This document shows positions 16,612 through 26,712 of a DNA stretch of 64,000 nt, one piece after another; position 1 is the first letter of the stretch; every line of letters begins with the position of its first letter. The notes under the pieces are model-generated. The model was not told where the DNA came from, searched no databases, and saw nothing but the letters and a program-made list of their open reading frames with translations. Source of the stretch: JBGOTP01 sp963717075. GTDB taxonomy: Bacteria > Acidobacteriota > Vicinamibacteria > Vicinamibacterales > CAVVIG01. The position numbers and the translations under genes were made by a program. The stretch lies in NCBI GenBank assembly GCA_963717075.1, contig CAVQVI010000007.1, positions 806,001 through 870,000 of the forward strand. The letters are read 5' to 3'.

Positions 16612-19023
16612 TCAGTGAACGCTGACCTTCCGGATGTCCGTCGCCGCCTCATGCATTTGGCGTCGAGCCGAAGCCAGATGGTCGTTGAATGACGTCCCAT
16701 CGGCTACAAGAGGAGTGACTCGGGCGTCGACAGAGACAACTTCCCCACTGTCCGTTGTCGGATGATGGGATCGGATGCTCTCGAGGATCTCCAACGCAAT
16801 CGCGCTGGCGGTTTCCAATTCCGCGTCGTTCAGGAGTGCCACGAACTCGTCATTGCCATACCTGAACAGGATGTCGGACGGGCGCAGGCAGGCCCGTGCG
16901 TGCCTCGCCACATGCCTCAAGGCCGCATCTCCAATCGCTCGCCCATGTTGATCGTTGATCTCCTTGAGATGAACAACATCAATAAACAGAAAGGCCAGAC
17001 GCTTTCGAGGCGCCACGTTGCCACCACACGCAGCGTCCATGATCCGTTCGAGCTGTTTCACACTCGGCAAGCCCGTCACCGCATCACGCCTGGCCCCGTT
17101 CTCGAACTCCGCTGTCGACCTGAGCGCGTGACCAATCTGGCGCGCGGCAGCATCGATGATACGACGATGTTCGTCGGTGAACGCATCCTGCGCGGTCGAG
17201 TAGAGAGTCAGCACACCGATCAGCTCGTTGTCGGCAATGAGCGGCGTGCTCAGAGAACTGCGCAGACGCGGGTCGAGCGCACGGGCGGCATCACCCAGAT
17301 CAAGGGCGGGGTCTGAGTTGAGAATGGTTTGCCGATTCGCTGCCACCCAGCCGCTCAGCCGCTGCCCCAGGGCAATGCGCACACCCTTGATAGCGGAGCT
17401 CGCGTCACCCATCGCATGCTGAGCCACCAGTTCGTCCGTGGTCGCGTCGTACAGAAACAGCGCTGACTGAGCAAAGGGAATCAGTCGCCGCAGATGTTTG
17501 ACAATTGTCTCCCCGGTGGCATTGATGCCAGCCTGGCCCGTGAGTGCCTGCGCGAGCTCATAGAGCGTCGTCATTTCGTCGGCGCTCGCGGCGATGCCGT
17601 CCAGCTGCGAGCTTCCAACGGCAGTCGTGGCTCCTGGAAGCCTCGCGCCTGTAATCTCGTTCAACGCCGCGCGCGGCACGGTGACGTGCAGCGGATTCGG
17701 CGTGATCTCCTTGTACACGCGAACAAACGTATCCACAACCAGCGGATCGTACATGTTCCCGCGCCGCTCTACGAGAATCCTCAGCGCCTCTTCATCCGGG
17801 AGCCGCGGACGGTAAGGGCGATCCGAGGTGAGCGCGTCAAAGCAATCCACGACCGCGAGGATTCTGGCGCCGATCGGAATGTCCGTGGCCTTCAGCCCAG
17901 CGGGATAGCCAGACCCATCCCAGCTTTCGTGGTGGTACCGCACAATGGGCACTACCGGATAGGGGAATTCGATCGCGGAGAGAATATCTGCCCCGACGGT
18001 GGCATGCAGCTTCATCTTCTCGAACTCCGCGGGCGTCAACTTGCCTGGTTTGTTGAGGATGTACTCCGGCACCGCAAGCTTCCCCATGTCGTGCAGTAGC
18101 GCGGCGGCCTCAATCGCTTTGATCAAGTTCTGATCGGTGACGCCCAAGTGCTTGGCCAGCGCCACGGCGTAGGACTGCACGCGGCGGATGTGACCGTGGG
18201 TGATCTGGTCTTTAGCGTCGATCGCCATCGCCAGCGTTTCGATGGTCGAGAGATAGAGTCGGTTCAGCTCACTGAGGTGCCGATTCGTATCATCGAATCG
18301 CTGCATGCGAAATTCGGGACGTCAGGTACGAGACTACAAGTAGCGGAACAATCACCGCGAGCGTGCTGAGATCAACTTCCCGACTGTAGTCAACGTCATG
18401 GCTATACGTGACTATGAGTGCCGCTACAGATGCTCCGCTGAAATAATTGATGGACAGCCATATGAAGTTGTTCCACCAGATTCCAAATGGCGATTGCTGC
18501 GTCTCAAAACCAGAGCGCTATCGCAACAAGCCAGCTGTTGAGCAAGAAATACAGTAGCGTGAATGCAAGCAGCGGAAACAAGAGCTCTTGAAGCGGTGAG
18601 CGAACTTCTTGAATAGGGCGCGTGGATCCCTGATGTAAGGAAGAAGATCGTTCCAGAAACCCAAATGGCGATCGCCAATGCGGCCGTATTGAAGAGCAAC
18701 TTGTGAATGGACGCGCCCCGTTTCATCCAGAAGAGAATGACTAGACACTCTAGGAGGACGGTAATGGCGCCTGCCGCCGGTCCAAAAATCAGAACCGAAG
18801 CGAAGACAAAGGTCTCTGAAACAGACAAGTAGGCAGCTATTGAGGGAACTTTGACCGTGAACGATCCGGTGAGCAGGGTCAACGCAGCGAGCACGAACCA
18901 CTGTGGGCCTATTGGATCTATGTAAAGTCGATGAACGGAATGTGCGACTACCGCTGCCCCCGCCAGCACAACCAAAGCGACATAGACTCTGGCGCCGCGT
19001 CGAAGATCACTATATTCAGTCAT
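16612..19023 (-). CDS. Membrane HD-GYP / GAF / degenerate GGDEF cyclic-di-GMP signalling protein (frameshifted)
   Basis: Probable c-di-GMP phosphodiesterase. The intact C-terminal frame (16,612-18,306, 564 aa) has the HD pair H72-D73 in LLHDMGK and HHESWDGSGYP at 125-135. A GAF domain follows at about 240-400, then a GGDEF-like domain whose signature is YGNDEF, so cyclase activity is doubtful. The N-terminal membrane-sensor part lies in other frames: 199 residues from ATG 19,023, then QELLFPLLAFTLLYFLLNSW, then WWNNFIWLSINYFSG up to the HD domain. Three shifts are needed, near 18,630, 18,504 (T-run) and 18,306. The protein is otherwise continuous, so sequencing error is likely. Confidence 0.8.
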
Positions 19024-19298
19024 TTACAGGGAGGACTCTATCGGCCTTAGTCTTATCGGCTCCCACCATCAAACGGTTTAGAGGACTAAGCATCATCTCC
19101 GGCACGGCGTCCCAACAGGCCAACGACGCGCATTCGTTAACACCACACTTGAGCCCGGGATTGGGTTTCAACTTGGGTGATCAGGGTTTGCCTCGGCGGT
19201 GTAGCACCCAGCAGACCTTCGCCGGCCGTCGTGCTCGTGCACACAAAGTCGGCGTCATTGTGGCTTTGTCCTTCACAGGGTGATGCGTATTAGTAAGA
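19024..19298 (+). other. Divergent intergenic region, HD-GYP / sigma-54 regulator
   Basis: About 275 nt between two divergent signalling genes. It should hold both promoters, but I see no clear -35/-10 or -24/-12 element, and no RNA gene. Confidence 0.4.
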
Positions 19299-21956
19299 AT
19301 GTCGGGAAACATGCCCGAACTCCTTACGGAAGCTCTAGCTCACATCAGACGTCTTGCCAGTGAAGGGCGCTCGAGTGAGGCTCTTGATCGGCTGACGCAC
19401 AGCCTCCCTGGTCCACGTGATCGCTACGTAGAGGTACTCCGAGCCGAGCTTCTGGAAAGAACCGGCCGACATGAGCAGAGTCTGCAGCTGTTGCGACAGC
19501 TTGAACAATTCAAGAACCTCAGCGCAGCAGAGCGAAGCGCCTGCGCGCTAGTTCTATCGAGAATTGAGCGCGATGCTGGAAGGATCGAATCTTCGAGAAG
19601 GTGTCTTCATCGATCGATCTCTCTTGCGGAAACAGCACAAAGTCGAGAGCTTCTCTGTTTGGCGCAGCTCCCTCTCGCGCTTCTTTTGGCCGACCAAGCT
19701 GGACCTGAAGCGGCGACAACCTTACTCGCGGAGATTCGGTCAACTGCAACGAAGCTTGGCAATCCGCATGTGTCAGCAGCTCTTCATCTCACCGTAGGAG
19801 AACTTGACGCAAAACGCGGATTGATGACAACAGCTCGCCGACACACACAACTGGCCCAACAAATCCTGAACGGTTCTCCAAATCTCATACTGGAAATGTG
19901 GTCTGAGAACAATCTCCTGGCCATGTCAATCGTTCGGTCAGACTTCGAGCGTGCGCTCTTACACGGCCTTCGCTCTTTGCGACTCGCGGAAGAATCCGGT
20001 GCGTCTCGGGTGACATGCCTCGTAAACCTCGGCAACCTGTCTTATGCCACCGGAGACTTTCAACAAGCGATTGGTTATTTCGAGGAGGCAGCCACGGCTC
20101 TGCCTTTGGCCGGCGAACGTGGTAATGCGATGATTGAGAGCATCGCGCGGGTGCGTTTGGCCCAAGGGCAGATAGAAGAGTGCTCGCACCTCCTAGATAG
20201 GGTTGAGAACACTATACGACCTGAAGACCGATCGCTGTATGTCTACCGGCATGCTCAACTCACTCGAACCAAACTCTTGCTTCGAAGGGGACTTGCGAAT
20301 GAAGCGCTGGAGAGCGCCGATTGCGTTCTTGCATTGGCGCAACTGGCTGGCGATCACCTGCTTTCTGCAATTGGTCACATCGCAAAGGGAGAAGTCCTGC
20401 ATCGCTTGGGCCGTTTCGGAGAATCACTTGCAGCGCTTGAGGTAGTGGTCCAATCTCTTCCGAACCATCCTCCTGATATTCACGCCCGGTACGAAGGCGT
20501 TGTTGCCTGTGCCCTTCGCTCGATGGGCGAAACCAACAGCGGACTGCTGCATCTCAATCGTGCGACGCGAGTCCTTGAGAGTCTTCACAGCATCGCCGAA
20601 CTCGATGAGTTAAAGCGAACGTGGGCCGAAACCGCATCGGGCGCTGAACACACCGAGTTGGTTGTCCCGACAGAGCAAACGGCGAAGGCGTCTTGCAACA
20701 TGCTTCAAGACGTCGCCACCTTGATGATACATGCGGGACGGCCGGATCTCCTCGCGACCGACATCGTGGCCATCGTCGCTGATACCGGCGCCGCCCTGAG
20801 GGCGTCCGCAGTTTCTCGAGCAGACGATGGGACCGTGGAAACCCTCGCGACATATGAGGAGTCCGCCAACACGGAAGGACGCCCCGCGGCGCCCCCCCGC
20901 ACCTTTGCCATTGGATCCGCTCGAAACCGGTCCGTCGAAGTGACCCTGTGGCCGCGCACCGATATCGAGTCGACCGCGACCCTCAATGCTCTGACGCTGC
21001 TGCTCGGCACCGTTCGGGATCTCGAACGCGCCCACGCTGAACGAGAGGAACAGCTCGCCCTGTGGCCCCTCGAGGAGCTCGCTGTTGAAGGCGACAAAGC
21101 CGTCGTCGGCGGTTGCCTGCATGAACTGCTCTCCTTCGCGCGACGGATCGCACGAACCAGCGCCAGCGTGCTCATCACCGGCGAAAGCGGAACGGGCAAG
21201 GAAATCCTCGCCCGAGCCATCCACGGATATTCTGCCCGCACCGACAAGCCCTTCATTCCATTCAATTGCACCGCCGTACCGCGGGAAATGCTTGAAAGTC
21301 AGCTATTCGGCTATCGTCGTGGTGCGTTTACCGGCGCCGATCGCGACAATCCTGGACTCATCAGAGCCGCCAAAGGCGGGACGCTGTTCCTCGACGAGAT
21401 TGGGGAACTGAGTGTGGATCTGCAGCCGAAGCTGCTGCGGTTTCTCGAGTCCGGTGAAATCAGCCCGCTCGGCGAAAGCCCGCTGACCGTCGACGTCCGC
21501 ATCGTCGCGGCAACCAACCGAAATCTCGAGCAGTTGGTCCAGGAGGGCCGGTTCCGCGAGGATCTGTACTACCGCTTGAACGTGATCCGCCTCACGATTC
21601 CCCCACTTCGCGAACGCCGCGACGAAATTCCCGCGCTCGTTCACCATTTCCTCGAGCGCGCGGCCGCCGAATTCTCAAAAGGACAGGTGCGTGTGGCCGA
21701 AGAAACCATGGAGCATCTGCTGCTCTATCCCTGGCCCGGGAACATTCGTCAACTTCAAAACGAGATTCGACGGATGACCGCGCTGGCCGATGTCGATGCC
21801 ACCTTGAAACCGGGCGCCATGTCCCAGGATATCCGGCGAGCCACGACGAAACCTGCGCCACGAAGCAACAGCCAGGAACTTGCCGTCTCGCTCAGCGACA
21901 AGCTGACGCCGACAATATCGCGGGTCGAACGGGAGATGATCCGCGTGGCGCTGCGC
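19299..21956 (+). pseudogene. TPR-containing sigma-54-dependent regulator, 5' part, interrupted by a mobile element
   Basis: Enhancer-binding activator of RpoN. Residues 1-440 are TPR-like helical repeats. A GAF-like stretch follows, then the AAA+ core with Walker A GESGTGKE near 630, the sigma-54 contact loop GAFTGA near 675, Walker B GTLFLDEIGEL and the WPGNIRQLQNEIRRM C-subdomain. The Fis-type HTH should follow, but the frame reaches REMIRVALR and then enters foreign DNA at 21,957, reading on antisense to the recombinase to 22,820. The true end is at 32,499-32,600. Start could be ATG 19,299 or 19,311. Confidence 0.9.
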
Positions 21957-23526
21957 CATGATGGACGAGCCGTCGATCAGGTCGTCAATCTTCGTATCCG
22001 CTTGCCAGCGTGCGGGTTCTTTCCACAGCGTCAGCGGACCCACGAGACGACGGAGGACGAGCCGGGCAATCTTCGGCTCCGCTCTCAATTCGGCCTTCCA
22101 ACTGGCCGTCCGTTGTTCGAGCGCCTCCCGGAGCTTCTCGATGTTGGGGGGTGTCGGACGGGGCGTCCGCAGGGCCAGGTCGACCTTGGCGAGCTGCTGC
22201 TGGCGTTCCCGAACCTTCGGGGCGACCGTCTCGGCACTGACGCCCGAGGCGGCGAGGTTCAGGAGATTGTCAATCTCGTGTTGGAGCCGGTCCCGGTCGG
22301 CTTCGTAATGCTGGGACTCGTGCTGCTGCCCATCGGCCACGAGCGCGAGCAGGTCGTTAATCAGCGTCGTGCCGAGGACCTCGCCTTCGACAATACTCAG
22401 CACGTCGTCATCCATCTCCTGAATCGGCAGGGCCAGCGTGTCGTACACGGCCCGTTCGCCGCCGTCGAGAGCACACGTAGACATTTGTCATGCCCTTCCA
22501 CGGGGCGGTGCGCGCTTCGAAGTGCCCCCCGCACGTCGGACAAATCAACAAACCTCCACTCAAAAGAAAGCGCCCATGTGCCCGCTCGGGCACCTCGCCG
22601 CCCTTGGCGACACCGCGAGTACTGCGTCTTCCGGGTCAGCCGGCGCGTGTCGCACCGGGCGGCGAGGTCGGCGGGAATGATGCGCAACGCGTCATTGACC
22701 GGCAGGCGCACCCACGCATCTTCGGGACGGCGAATCATCCCTTTTTCTTTCGTACTGCGCTTCGGGAGTTCCCGTCCGTACGCTTTTTGGAGTTTGCCGT
22801 ACACCACTTCCCCGCGATAGATCGAGCGGTCCAAGATTCCGCGCACCGTAGCCGAGGACCAGCCACGGCCACGCGGGGACGGGACGCCCATCTGATTCAG
22901 GGACCGGGCAATCCCCCGTGCGCCTTGTCCGGCGGTGTACCGGGTGTAGATGTCTCGCACCACGGCCGCTTCGGTCGGGTTGATGACGCGGGTCATGGGT
23001 CCGGCGGCTGTCCGGTGCGTGTCATAGCCGTAGGTCTTGCCCCCGAGGGCACACCCTTGCGCCGCCTTCTGGAGCATGGCGTCGCGGTGTGCTTCCGCAC
23101 TTGGTCCCGGTACTGCTGCGCGAACCGCGCTTTCATGAAGGTCATCATCTCGCCTTCGAAGGAGTCGACGTCGACGGCGAGCCCGGTGCTGTAGTCCCAG
23201 ATGGTGACGCCGAGGTCGGCGAGCGTGTTCAGCGCCTGCATCGTCTGCCGGGCGTTGCGCCCGAAGCGGTCGAGGTCGAAGAAGACGATCGCGTCGAACG
23301 CCCCGGCTGCCGCGTCGCGCATCAGCCGTTGGAACTCGGCGCGGTTGGCGAACAGCGCGCCCGACACGCCGTCGTCGGTGTAGACATGATGCTCGTCGAC
23401 GGTCCACCCTTTCGAGTGGATGAAGGCGCGGGCGCCGTCGACCTGGCGCACCGGAGAATCGGACAGGTCCTCGCTGCTCGTGCCGTCTTGTTTGCGGGAG
23501 ACGCGGGCGTAGATACTGGCGTTCAT
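21675..23526 (-). CDS. Large serine recombinase (site-specific integrase), frameshifted
   Basis: Integrase of the element, starting at ATG 23,526 behind AGGAGC. The resolvase domain has nucleophile S10 in IYARVSRKQDG and the DDGVSGALFANR and DLDRFGRNARQ motifs. The recombinase domain (INPTEAAVVRDIYTRYTAGQGARGIARSLNQ), a zinc ribbon (CPTCGGHFEA) and a coiled coil follow. The protein runs through four frames, shifting near 23,086, 22,605 and 22,465. Its last residues (SSIMAQRHA) are encoded by attL itself, and in the integrated state the frame runs on into host DNA to 21,675. In the excised circle it would end differently. Confidence 0.85.
21942..21956 (+). repeat. attL: left recombination junction of the integrative element
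   Basis: CGCGTGGCGCTGCGC, matched by CGCGTGGCGCTACGC at 32,496-32,510 (14 of 15; the first 11 bp identical). The repeat encodes VALR of the interrupted regulator, so strand exchange inside it restores the reading frame. Short core identity suits a large serine recombinase. Confidence 0.85.
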
Positions 23527-23798
23527 CGGGTTGCTCCTGCTCGCGCCAGTTCCTGACGCGCACATTCCTGTGCGTGGGGGTACCAGGCAAACCATCCGAG
23601 AATCTCGTCGGGTTGCAGCCCTCCGAGGACTTGCAACGCCAGTCTCCGCGGCGTCGTCGTAAACAAAATGTCGTCCAGCGTGCTGTTCGCGGTCGCCTTG
23701 GTGACCATCCACAAGGGTGACAATCCGAAGGCCTCAGTCGGGATGGTCGCGCGCGGGTCTGTCTGTCCCAAGTCGGCCGGGGTGCGTGGAGTGCTCAT
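23523..23798 (-). CDS. Hypothetical small protein coupled to the recombinase
   Basis: Protein of 91 residues if started at ATG 23,798 (MSTPRTPADLG); the frame is open further upstream. Contains LGGLQPDEILGWFAWYPHAQECARQELARAG, a helical segment. Its stop overlaps the recombinase start by 4 nt (ATGA), so it is translated with it and might be an accessory or directionality factor. No HTH signature is evident. Function unknown. Confidence 0.55.
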   Translation of the reverse strand: MSTPRTPADLGQTDPRATIPTEAFGLSPLWMVTKATANSTLDDILFTTTPRRLALQVLGGLQPDEILGWFAWYPHAQECARQELARAGATR

Positions 23799-23946
23799 CG
23801 CGTGCCTACTTTCCTGCGGCGGCGTGGCACCCGTAGAATGGCGGGAGCCCGGTCGCTCGCTTATTCCGAGTGGACGGGTCAGGGGCTTGCCGGAGGGTCG
23901 CACCTCTGGCAGGTCCCGACTTGCTGAACCACTCTATTATAGACCA

Positions 23947-24537
23947 ATGGACACGAAGCCACGTCTGTACTTGGTCGGTCCTCCCGGTGAAGGACTGCCG
24001 TCGCTCGACGACCTCATCAAGCTCACGAAGGCGTTGACCGGGCGCGATCCGACGCAGGAGGAGATCGAGCGCTCGCGGCAGATCCTCGCGGAGCGCCAGG
24101 TACGGCGTGGCCGGGACGATCGTTCACTGACCGGGTGTCTGCTTCTTCTTGGTCGGCGTCGCCGGGGTCTGCAACGACGCCACCAGGATGGCCAGCTCCG
24201 CGTCGCGCAGGCACGTCCGCAGCGCACGCACCAGCGGGCGGAGCGTCCACTCGGACGGTGGGGGTGGCTCCCAGCGGTGGTGACGGCGCAACACCATCAA
24301 GGCATTGAAGACCGCGCGGGCCTGGGCGATCTCGGCCTTGTGGGCGGCCCGGTAGCGGGCCACGGCCGCCCGGTTCTGGGGCCGCTGCTGTTCGGCTTTC
24401 AAGGCGTGCAACTGGACGACCAGCGCCAGGCGGTCGGGGGTCATCGGTCGCGTGGTTCGGAGCGTGCGTTCGAGGGTCTGGATCTTCCGCCGGAGGGTCG
24501 CAGGGGATGTCGCCATAGGCAGGGATCTTACACGTAA
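23947..24537 (+). CDS. Hypothetical protein, only plus-strand gene of the element; first ~60 residues credible
   Basis: ATG 23,947 opens MDTKPRLYLVGPPGEGLPS and continues with an acidic/basic helical stretch (LDDLIKLTKALTGRDPTQEEIERSRQILAER) that looks like real protein. After about residue 60 the frame turns into an antisense copy of the gene at 24,124-24,516. A stop at 24,128-24,130 in the next frame suggests the real gene ends there after a one-base error. No Shine-Dalgarno is visible; a TATTAT box lies just upstream. Function unknown. Confidence 0.4.
   Translation: MDTKPRLYLVGPPGEGLPSLDDLIKLTKALTGRDPTQEEIERSRQILAERQVRRGRDDRSLTGCLLLLGRRRRGLQRRHQDGQLRVAQARPQRTHQRAERPLGRWGWLPAVVTAQHHQGIEDRAGLGDLGLVGGPVAGHGRPVLGPLLFGFQGVQLDDQRQAVGGHRSRGSERAFEGLDLPPEGRRGCRHRQGSYT
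24124..24516 (-). CDS. Hypothetical helical protein of the element
   Basis: Protein of 130 residues beginning MATSPATLRRKIQTLERTLR. It is strongly helical and basic, with a likely coiled coil (LALVVQLHALKAEQQRPQNRAAVARYRAAHKAEIAQARAVFNAL written here in pieces: LALVVQLHALKAEQQ, then AVARYRAAHKAEIAQ), and a lysine-rich tail. It has no recognised domain. It runs convergent to the small plus-strand gene. Intact frame. Confidence 0.55.
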   Translation of the reverse strand: MATSPATLRRKIQTLERTLRTTRPMTPDRLALVVQLHALKAEQQRPQNRAAVARYRAAHKAEIAQARAVFNALMVLRRHHRWEPPPPSEWTLRPLVRALRTCLRDAELAILVASLQTPATPTKKKQTPGQ

Positions 24538-24570
24538 TGGGGCAAGGGGTCAATTACCTGTAATCAGCAG

Positions 24571-24928
24571 CTACTGCCGACTCGATGTCGCCTGCAGCAG
24601 GCGCAGCTGACCCCATGCCAGGACGCGCGTGACGCCGCCGTCGATGCGCCAGAGCGCCCACGAAGTACGCGCCAGCTTTCAGTATGGCCGTCTTGTCGTC
24701 CGCGATGAAAATGTCGACGGTCTGCGCCGGGAACACGCCACTGACAATCGGCACGAGCTGAATCAGCGCCGCGGCCGCGTTGACCGTTTTGCGTACCGCG
24801 AAGCGCAGTTGCCACCCTGTGGCGTCTTCGGTCGGCTGATACTCGACAGTCTCGTCGTCGCCAATGAAAAACTCGAGATCGACGGCGGCGGCTTTGTCCG
24901 GCAATCCGGTGATCGACAACGTCGGCAC
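24571..24928 (-). CDS. Phage baseplate-like (BppU N-terminal-type) protein, frameshifted near the end
   Basis: About 119 residues, GTG start at 24,928 with a perfect GGAGG seven nt before it. The pattern (a short beta strand, IGDDETVEYQPTEDATGWQLRFAVRKT, then SGVFPAQTVDIFIADDKTAILKAGAYFV) resembles the N-terminal domain of phage upper-baseplate or tail-tip proteins. The expected end, WALWRIDGGVTRVLAWGQLRLL, is found in another frame near 24,660, giving a stop at 24,571. A structural-looking protein in an otherwise capsid-less element is notable. Family assignment is from pattern memory. Confidence 0.5.
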
Positions 24929-24937
24929 GGGTCCTCC

Positions 24938-25033
24938 TCACCAGAGATGGATCACCACGAGCCACAACACGGCGAGCATCATCACCATGCCGAGCAGCAC
25001 GAGCCCCCCGACGATGATGTCGACCACCCTCAC
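24938..25033 (-). CDS. 31-residue single-pass membrane microprotein
   Basis: GTG start at 25,033 overlaps the stop of the upstream gene (GTGA). The product begins VRVVDIIVGGLVLLGMVM and is nearly all hydrophobic, ending VVIHLW: one TM helix with a two-residue tail. Its stop (TGA) merges with the GGAGG of the next gene. Too short for automatic calling, but the coupling on both sides argues that it is real. Could be a holin-like or inhibitory peptide; function unknown. Confidence 0.5.
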   Translation of the reverse strand: MRVVDIIVGGLVLLGMVMMLAVLWLVVIHLW

Positions 25034-25233
25034 CCTCGCACCCGTATGCGCGAGTGCCCGATGTGCCAGCCGTGACACAGCGGACACTTATAGGCTTGCA
25101 TCGTAATGTCGACGAGCGTCAGCGCGCGTCCCGAGGCGTTCTTCTTCGACGGAAACTTCGTCTTCCCGAGACACGCCCGCACCTTGCGCTGCCCCGCCGC
25201 CATCAGGTGCTCGCGGCGTCGCTGGTCGTTCAC
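25030..25233 (-). CDS. Small zinc-finger-like protein
   Basis: Protein of 67 residues: MNDQRRREHLMAAGQRKVRACL, a lysine-rich middle, then AYKCPLCHGWHIGHS. The CxxC and spaced His residues suggest one zinc site, as in small phage DNA-binding proteins. It overlaps the gene upstream by 4 nt and the microprotein downstream by 4 nt. Function unknown. Confidence 0.55.
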   Translation of the reverse strand: MNDQRRREHLMAAGQRKVRACLGKTKFPSKKNASGRALTLVDITMQAYKCPLCHGWHIGHSRIRVRG

Positions 25234-26034
25234 GACAGCACCGGCGCGTCGGTCGGCGTCTCCACGACGGGCCGCTCACGCACTTCCGCAAACCACGTCG
25301 TCCGCGCCGCCTCCAGGGCGCGTCGCTGCAGTGGGCTCAGCGTCGTCTCGTCGACGACGTCGCCCGTCTGCCGGTCGATGACCACGAGCCCCGGCGTGTC
25401 GAGGTTCGGATTCACCTTCACCCTCATCCGGTTGTAGGCGGTGCGCAGCTCCTGCTGCTCGGCGTCGCGCTGCGCACGTGCGGCGTCATCCATCAGCGCT
25501 TCGTCGAGTTGCGCTTGTGCGGCGGCGCGCTTCGTCGCATGCTCCTTGAGCCGTCGCTCGACCACGGCGAGACTGCCGTACCAGGGCAACACGCCGACAA
25601 AGTTCAGCTGCAGGGTCGCCGCCCGCCTGCACATAGCCAGCGTCGCGCATGAGTTGCCCGAGCGCGATGTTTTCCAACCCGATGCCCGCTTGCGCCATCT
25701 TCGTACTGGGGCCTCGATCGATCATCACGATAGAGAACTCGACCGACTTGGCGCGGCCGCGTTGCGTCTTGTCTTTAATCGGGCTCTCGAAGGCCAGCAA
25801 CTCAACGCAGAGCGTCTTGCGCCAGTCTTCGAGTTGTGCGCGCCACCGTTCGAGGTCGGACGTCGTGCCGAGTTGCGCGAGCACGGCGACGGCGGCGCGC
25901 GCCTGTGCGAGACGCGCGTCGAGGTCGGCGCGGCGGCGCTGCACGGCACGCAGGTCGAGTTGTGTGGCGCTTGCCGGAAGTGCACTGTCGGCGGGCAGCG
26001 CGTCGCGTTCCGTTTGCAGGTCTTCGAGGGTCAC
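25230..26034 (-). CDS. Hypothetical element protein with coiled coils (one frameshift)
   Basis: About 267 residues. ATG 26,034 starts MTLEDLQTERDALPAD, with helical LRAVQRRRADLDARLAQARAAV and a globular middle (SPIKDKTQRGRAKSVEFSIVMIDRG, LENIALGQLMRDAGY). At about 25,625 the protein must change frame to RRAATLQLNFVGVLPWYGSLAVVERRLKEHATK, then continues to LSPLQRRALEAARTTWFAEV. The start overlaps the previous gene by 4 nt (ATGA), and the stop overlaps the next. No known family recognised; the size and coiled coils would suit a virion or scaffold-like role, but this is a guess. Confidence 0.5.
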
Positions 26035-26309
26035 TTCTTGGCCTCCTTCATCTTCTTGAGCGCCGCCGCGTAGGCGTCAGGCGGTTGGTATTCGTCGAGT
26101 TGCGCGGCCGACAACGTCCGGAATGGCGGCGGTGTGTCTTCGTCAGCGACCGTCGCAGCGAAGGCTTCGTCGGCCAGCTCCACGACACGTTGTGAACGAA
26201 ATTCAGCGGCGAACCGTTGTTCAGGCGTCAACGGGTGCGCGGCGCGTGCGGCGGCGCGGAGTTTCTGCAACGGGGCGTCGTAGAGGCTGTCTGCGAGGTG
26301 ATCAGTCAT
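26031..26309 (-). CDS. Hypothetical acidic element protein
   Basis: Protein of 92 residues, MTDHLADSLYDAPLQKLRAAARAAHP, followed by an acidic Pro/Thr-rich middle and a lysine-rich end (AAALKKMKEAKK). Intact frame, stop overlapping the next start by 4 nt. No domain recognised. Confidence 0.55.
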   Translation of the reverse strand: MTDHLADSLYDAPLQKLRAAARAAHPLTPEQRFAAEFRSQRVVELADEAFAATVADEDTPPPFRTLSAAQLDEYQPPDAYAAALKKMKEAKK

Positions 26310-26311
26310 GG

Positions 26312-26516
26312 TCAGTCTCCTTCTTCGTGTTCGATGTGACGTAACGCGGCGGCGAGCAGCCGCGCGCCGCGCTGGGAGTCGAGCGGGGTGTTGGCGTAGC
26401 GACGGGCGAGGGCTTTTGCACGGTCTCTGCTCAACCCCGCGTCTTCGGCGGCGCGTACGAGCTGATCTTCACGGTCAAAAAAGTCGGTCCACGTTCGTGC
26501 GGGCACGGCGTTTCAT
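26312..26516 (-). CDS. Hypothetical small element protein (frame broken at an A6/T6 run)
   Basis: The long frame starts only at GTG 26,506 (MPARTWTDFF). A better start is ATG 26,516, which has GGAGG 7-8 nt upstream and reads MKRRARTNVDRLF. That reading joins DREDQLVRAAEDAGLSRDRAKALARRYA if one base is removed from the six-base run at 26,477-26,482. The helical RAAEDAGLSRDRAKALARRYANTP segment could be a small DNA-binding or structural helix bundle. This is one of the clearest signs that frame breaks here sit in homopolymers. Confidence 0.45.
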
Positions 26517-26712
26517 TGGATGTCCTCCTCTGGAGCGCGTCGTCGTCGTCGATGAGACACTCACCTTGAAAATTCGCGTCGAGTTCGTTGAGCAGCTCGA
26601 CCCATTGCTGACGTTCGGCGTCGAGGCGGTTGATGCGCGCAACTAACCAACGCCTGCAGGTCCACGCTTCTCGGACGCACTCGGCGCGGGTCATGCCGCG
26701 GTAGGTCCTCAT
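26513..26712 (-). CDS. Hypothetical small element protein
   Basis: About 66 residues from ATG 26,712, which overlaps the preceding stop (ATGA): MRTYRGMTRAECVREAWTCRR, then LVARINRLDAERQQWVELLNELDANFQGE. Helical, coiled-coil-like. The annotated-length frame would run to 26,431 over the next gene. A one-base change near 26,530 gives the stop TGA at 26,513-26,515, overlapping the next ATG as elsewhere in this operon. Confidence 0.45.

Noticed and set aside
16612..18306. Active diguanylate cyclase
   Set aside because: The signature is YGNDEF rather than GGDEF, so only the HD-GYP phosphodiesterase activity is supported.
21957..22820. C-terminal 288 residues of the 1173-residue plus-strand frame
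   Set aside because: They arise from reading the sigma-54 regulator frame into the element, antisense to the recombinase.
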